The notes below the pieces were generated by a model. That model had not been told where the DNA came from, made no database searches, and saw only the letters and a program-made list of their open reading frames with translations. Both the position numbers and the translations under genes were made by a program. A DNA stretch of 64,000 bases. Source: Dryomyza anilis (Eukaryota > Arthropoda > Insecta > Diptera > Dryomyzidae). Positions 58,421-64,000 of the stretch are shown here, in pieces. How positions within the stretch are numbered: position 1 is the first letter of the stretch; each line of letters opens with the position of its first letter. The stretch spans positions 26,938,963 through 27,002,962 of the forward strand of contig OX638133.1 of NCBI GenBank assembly GCA_951804985.1, written 5' to 3'.

Positions 58421-59597
58421 TCTCAAATCTGAATTGAATATTTGTTAAAATTATAAATAAAGCGACGCAATATAAAACAATTTTCGTCTCAATTAATGAT
58501 TGAAAATAATAAAATAACGAAAATTTTAGATTTTTAAATAAATCCAATACTTTTTGTACTTTAAATCGTCAAAATGTAAGAAATTTGTTTAGGAAAAATT
58601 AATGCAGTGTAGTTTTACTTTAACAATGACAGATTTCATGTTTTAAAAATATTCATAAAATTCAAATTAAATCAAAAACAATCTGCCTTATCAGATATAA
58701 ATTTTACTTCGAACTTTTCACTCAGAAAAAAATGTCCCCTGTATAGAATTATTTTTCATTTAATACTGGGGTGCATTTTTTCAAATTTTATAAAATAAGT
58801 GCAAAAACTTGTTTTACAGCTAAACAACAACAAAAAAAAATACAAATCATATTAAAAAAATACATTGTATTTTAATATTTTGTGTCACAATTTAGTAAAT
58901 TCAACTTAAACATTTTTAAAATTTCATTAGTTCTTGCAGAATTTGGTGAACATTGACAAAAATTAAATTTTAAAATAAATAAAATGTGGATTTTGTCTTG
59001 GTTTTTGTATTGTTAAAAAAAAATCATTCGCTCCAATTTCAAAGCATTTCAAAACAGAAACCCTAAAAGAAAAAGTAAAAATTGCTGCATTATGTTGAAT
59101 GAATTTTTCAAGTATTTTTAATTTTAATTAGAAATTTTTCTTTTATACAAATTATTACAAATGTTTGCAGCAATGATTGTTGTTCACACAGTATGGAACC
59201 GAGTGAGAAGGAGGGTCTAGGTTTTTGTGATTTACTTCAATCTCCATCCATCAATAATCATCACTCTGTACAAATCAAATAGCAAGGAAAAAAAGTCAAA
59301 TAAATTATCTAAAAAAAAAAACTAAAAAAAAAATTGCGAAAAAACAACAAAAATCTAAGCATGTGGTTAAAATACATTAAAACAGAACCAAAGCGCGCAC
59401 GTAATAGACAGACGGGAATCAGAATATATGGATCATGTTGCGAGGGGTTAAACGTTTCTTCATCTAAATCTTTTGATAGTTTGGTGGAGGCGAAGGTGGT
59501 TGATGATTTGGTTTGAAATTGAAATAGGTTTTTTTTTTCAAGTTGTGATTTTTTTTTGTTTATTCAATGGCTTCTGCATAAAAATATGTTTTCGCTG
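58421..59597. other. Intergenic; no gene seen
   Basis: AT-rich spacer with an unpaired MITE-like end CACTCAGAAAAAAA at about 58720 and A-rich runs at 59310-59350. The SRPK transcript may end in the right-hand part; a possible poly(A) signal on the minus strand lies at 59559-59564. Confidence 0.45.
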
Positions 59598-60207
59598 ATG
59601 TTGGTTGTAGTGATGATAATGATGTTGTTGTTGTTATTGTAGTTGTGGTTGCTGTTATTGTTGCTGCTTCTCCTTTTTATTTATAAAAACACGTTTACTT
59701 TTTATAAAACATGCGCCTAAAAGTATTTCGCAAGCACAACGTCGACAGCGTCGCAATCATGGGCGGCGTCGTATTGGTCGATGATGATAATGTTGTTGTT
59801 GTTGTTGCTTCAGTTGTTGCTGCTGCATATAATGCTGCTGTATTTTCAGCAGTTGTTGCTGTCGTCGCTTCGGCAGTTGTTCCAGCAGTTGTATCAGCAG
59901 TTGTTACAGCAATTGTTGCTGCATTTAAATTTATATTTTTTGCTGCTGTTAAAACAGTGGCAGCAGTTTTGTCTGCAGTTGTTATTGCTGCAGTTGCTGC
60001 TATAGTTATTGCTGCTTTTTTTAATGCAGTTGTTGCTTCTATTGCTAAAGTTGTTGGACTTTTTGTTGGTGATGTTAACGTTTTGCTGCTCATCAACATC
60101 GTTGTCGTCATCATCTTCCTTGTCGCCATCGTCGTCATCATCGTTTCTGCTTCTGCTACTGTTGCTGCTGCTGTTATTGGTTTTTGTTGTTGTTGTTGCA
60201 TTTTATT
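59598..60207 (-). repeat. Trinucleotide-rich 3' UTR of the SRPK gene
   Basis: On the transcribed strand it is dominated by CAA, CAG, ACA and GCA triplets (GTT/TGC on the plus strand). A poly(A) signal AATAAA lies at 59676-59681 (minus strand), with others at 60202-60207 and 59559-59564. The triplet composition keeps several frames open on both strands: a 235-codon plus-strand frame and a 168-codon minus-strand frame, the latter in the SRPK frame after its stop. These are not accepted as genes. Confidence 0.6.
59676..59681 (-). terminator. Candidate poly(A) signal of SRPK
   Basis: AATAAA on the minus strand about 530 bp after the stop. It is one of three candidates and the choice is uncertain. 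Confidence 0.35.

Positions 60208-64000
<3,793 letters not shown>

Overview
The window looks like nuclear DNA from a higher (cyclorrhaphan) fly, perhaps a tephritid-type fruit fly. The evidence is very AT-rich intergenic DNA, introns of 50-60 bp in protease genes of the insect easter/SPE/MP1 type, an SR-protein kinase with glutamine- and alanine-rich inserts, and a crowd of small dipteran-style transposons (mini-me-like elements, TA-flanked MITEs, a tRNA-derived SINE, a CR1/Jockey-like LINE, a solo LTR). The species cannot be named from the sequence. No bacterial-type operon, CRISPR array or virus was seen.

Layout. 1-12.6 kb holds no supported gene: the end of a foldback element, a decayed mini-me-like element, a 15-bp minisatellite, 1.5 kb of degenerate GCAAAGAGCGAGAG repeats and a satellite of about 181 bp in two blocks. 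12.6-14.6 kb is a 5'-truncated, frameshifted LINE whose poly(A) abuts a piece of an LTR. 15-17 kb carries a striking cluster of a short motif (CCTAAAAGTATGC). 17.3-20.4 kb is dense in non-autonomous elements: two MITEs, a hAT-like element and a solo LTR. 20.4-30 kb is mostly AT-rich spacer with a mini-me-like element, minisatellites, a SINE piece and a MITE.

30.2-44.1 kb is the main gene region: three tandem plus-strand paralogues (A 30399-31677, B 34578-39514, C 42716-44049) of a secreted CLIP-type serine protease without a CLIP domain. All have three exons with phase-1 introns, and they share a promoter block. Only B keeps the catalytic triad, the R|IFGG activation site and the oxyanion glycine. 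A has Asp in place of the catalytic Ser. C has lost the IVGG-type N-terminus, the oxyanion Gly and the GWG motif. One active enzyme with two protease homologues suggests a small immune or developmental cascade module (inference).

44-59 kb is gene-poor: TIR and foldback elements plus a nearly pure array of about 4.5 kb of the 7-mer TATAAAA. 59.6-64 kb holds the 3' half of an SR-protein kinase (SRPK) gene on the minus strand: two exons of a split kinase domain, a 959-bp intron with a homopolymer-like tract, a trinucleotide-rich 3' UTR, and the start of an upstream intron that runs off the right edge.
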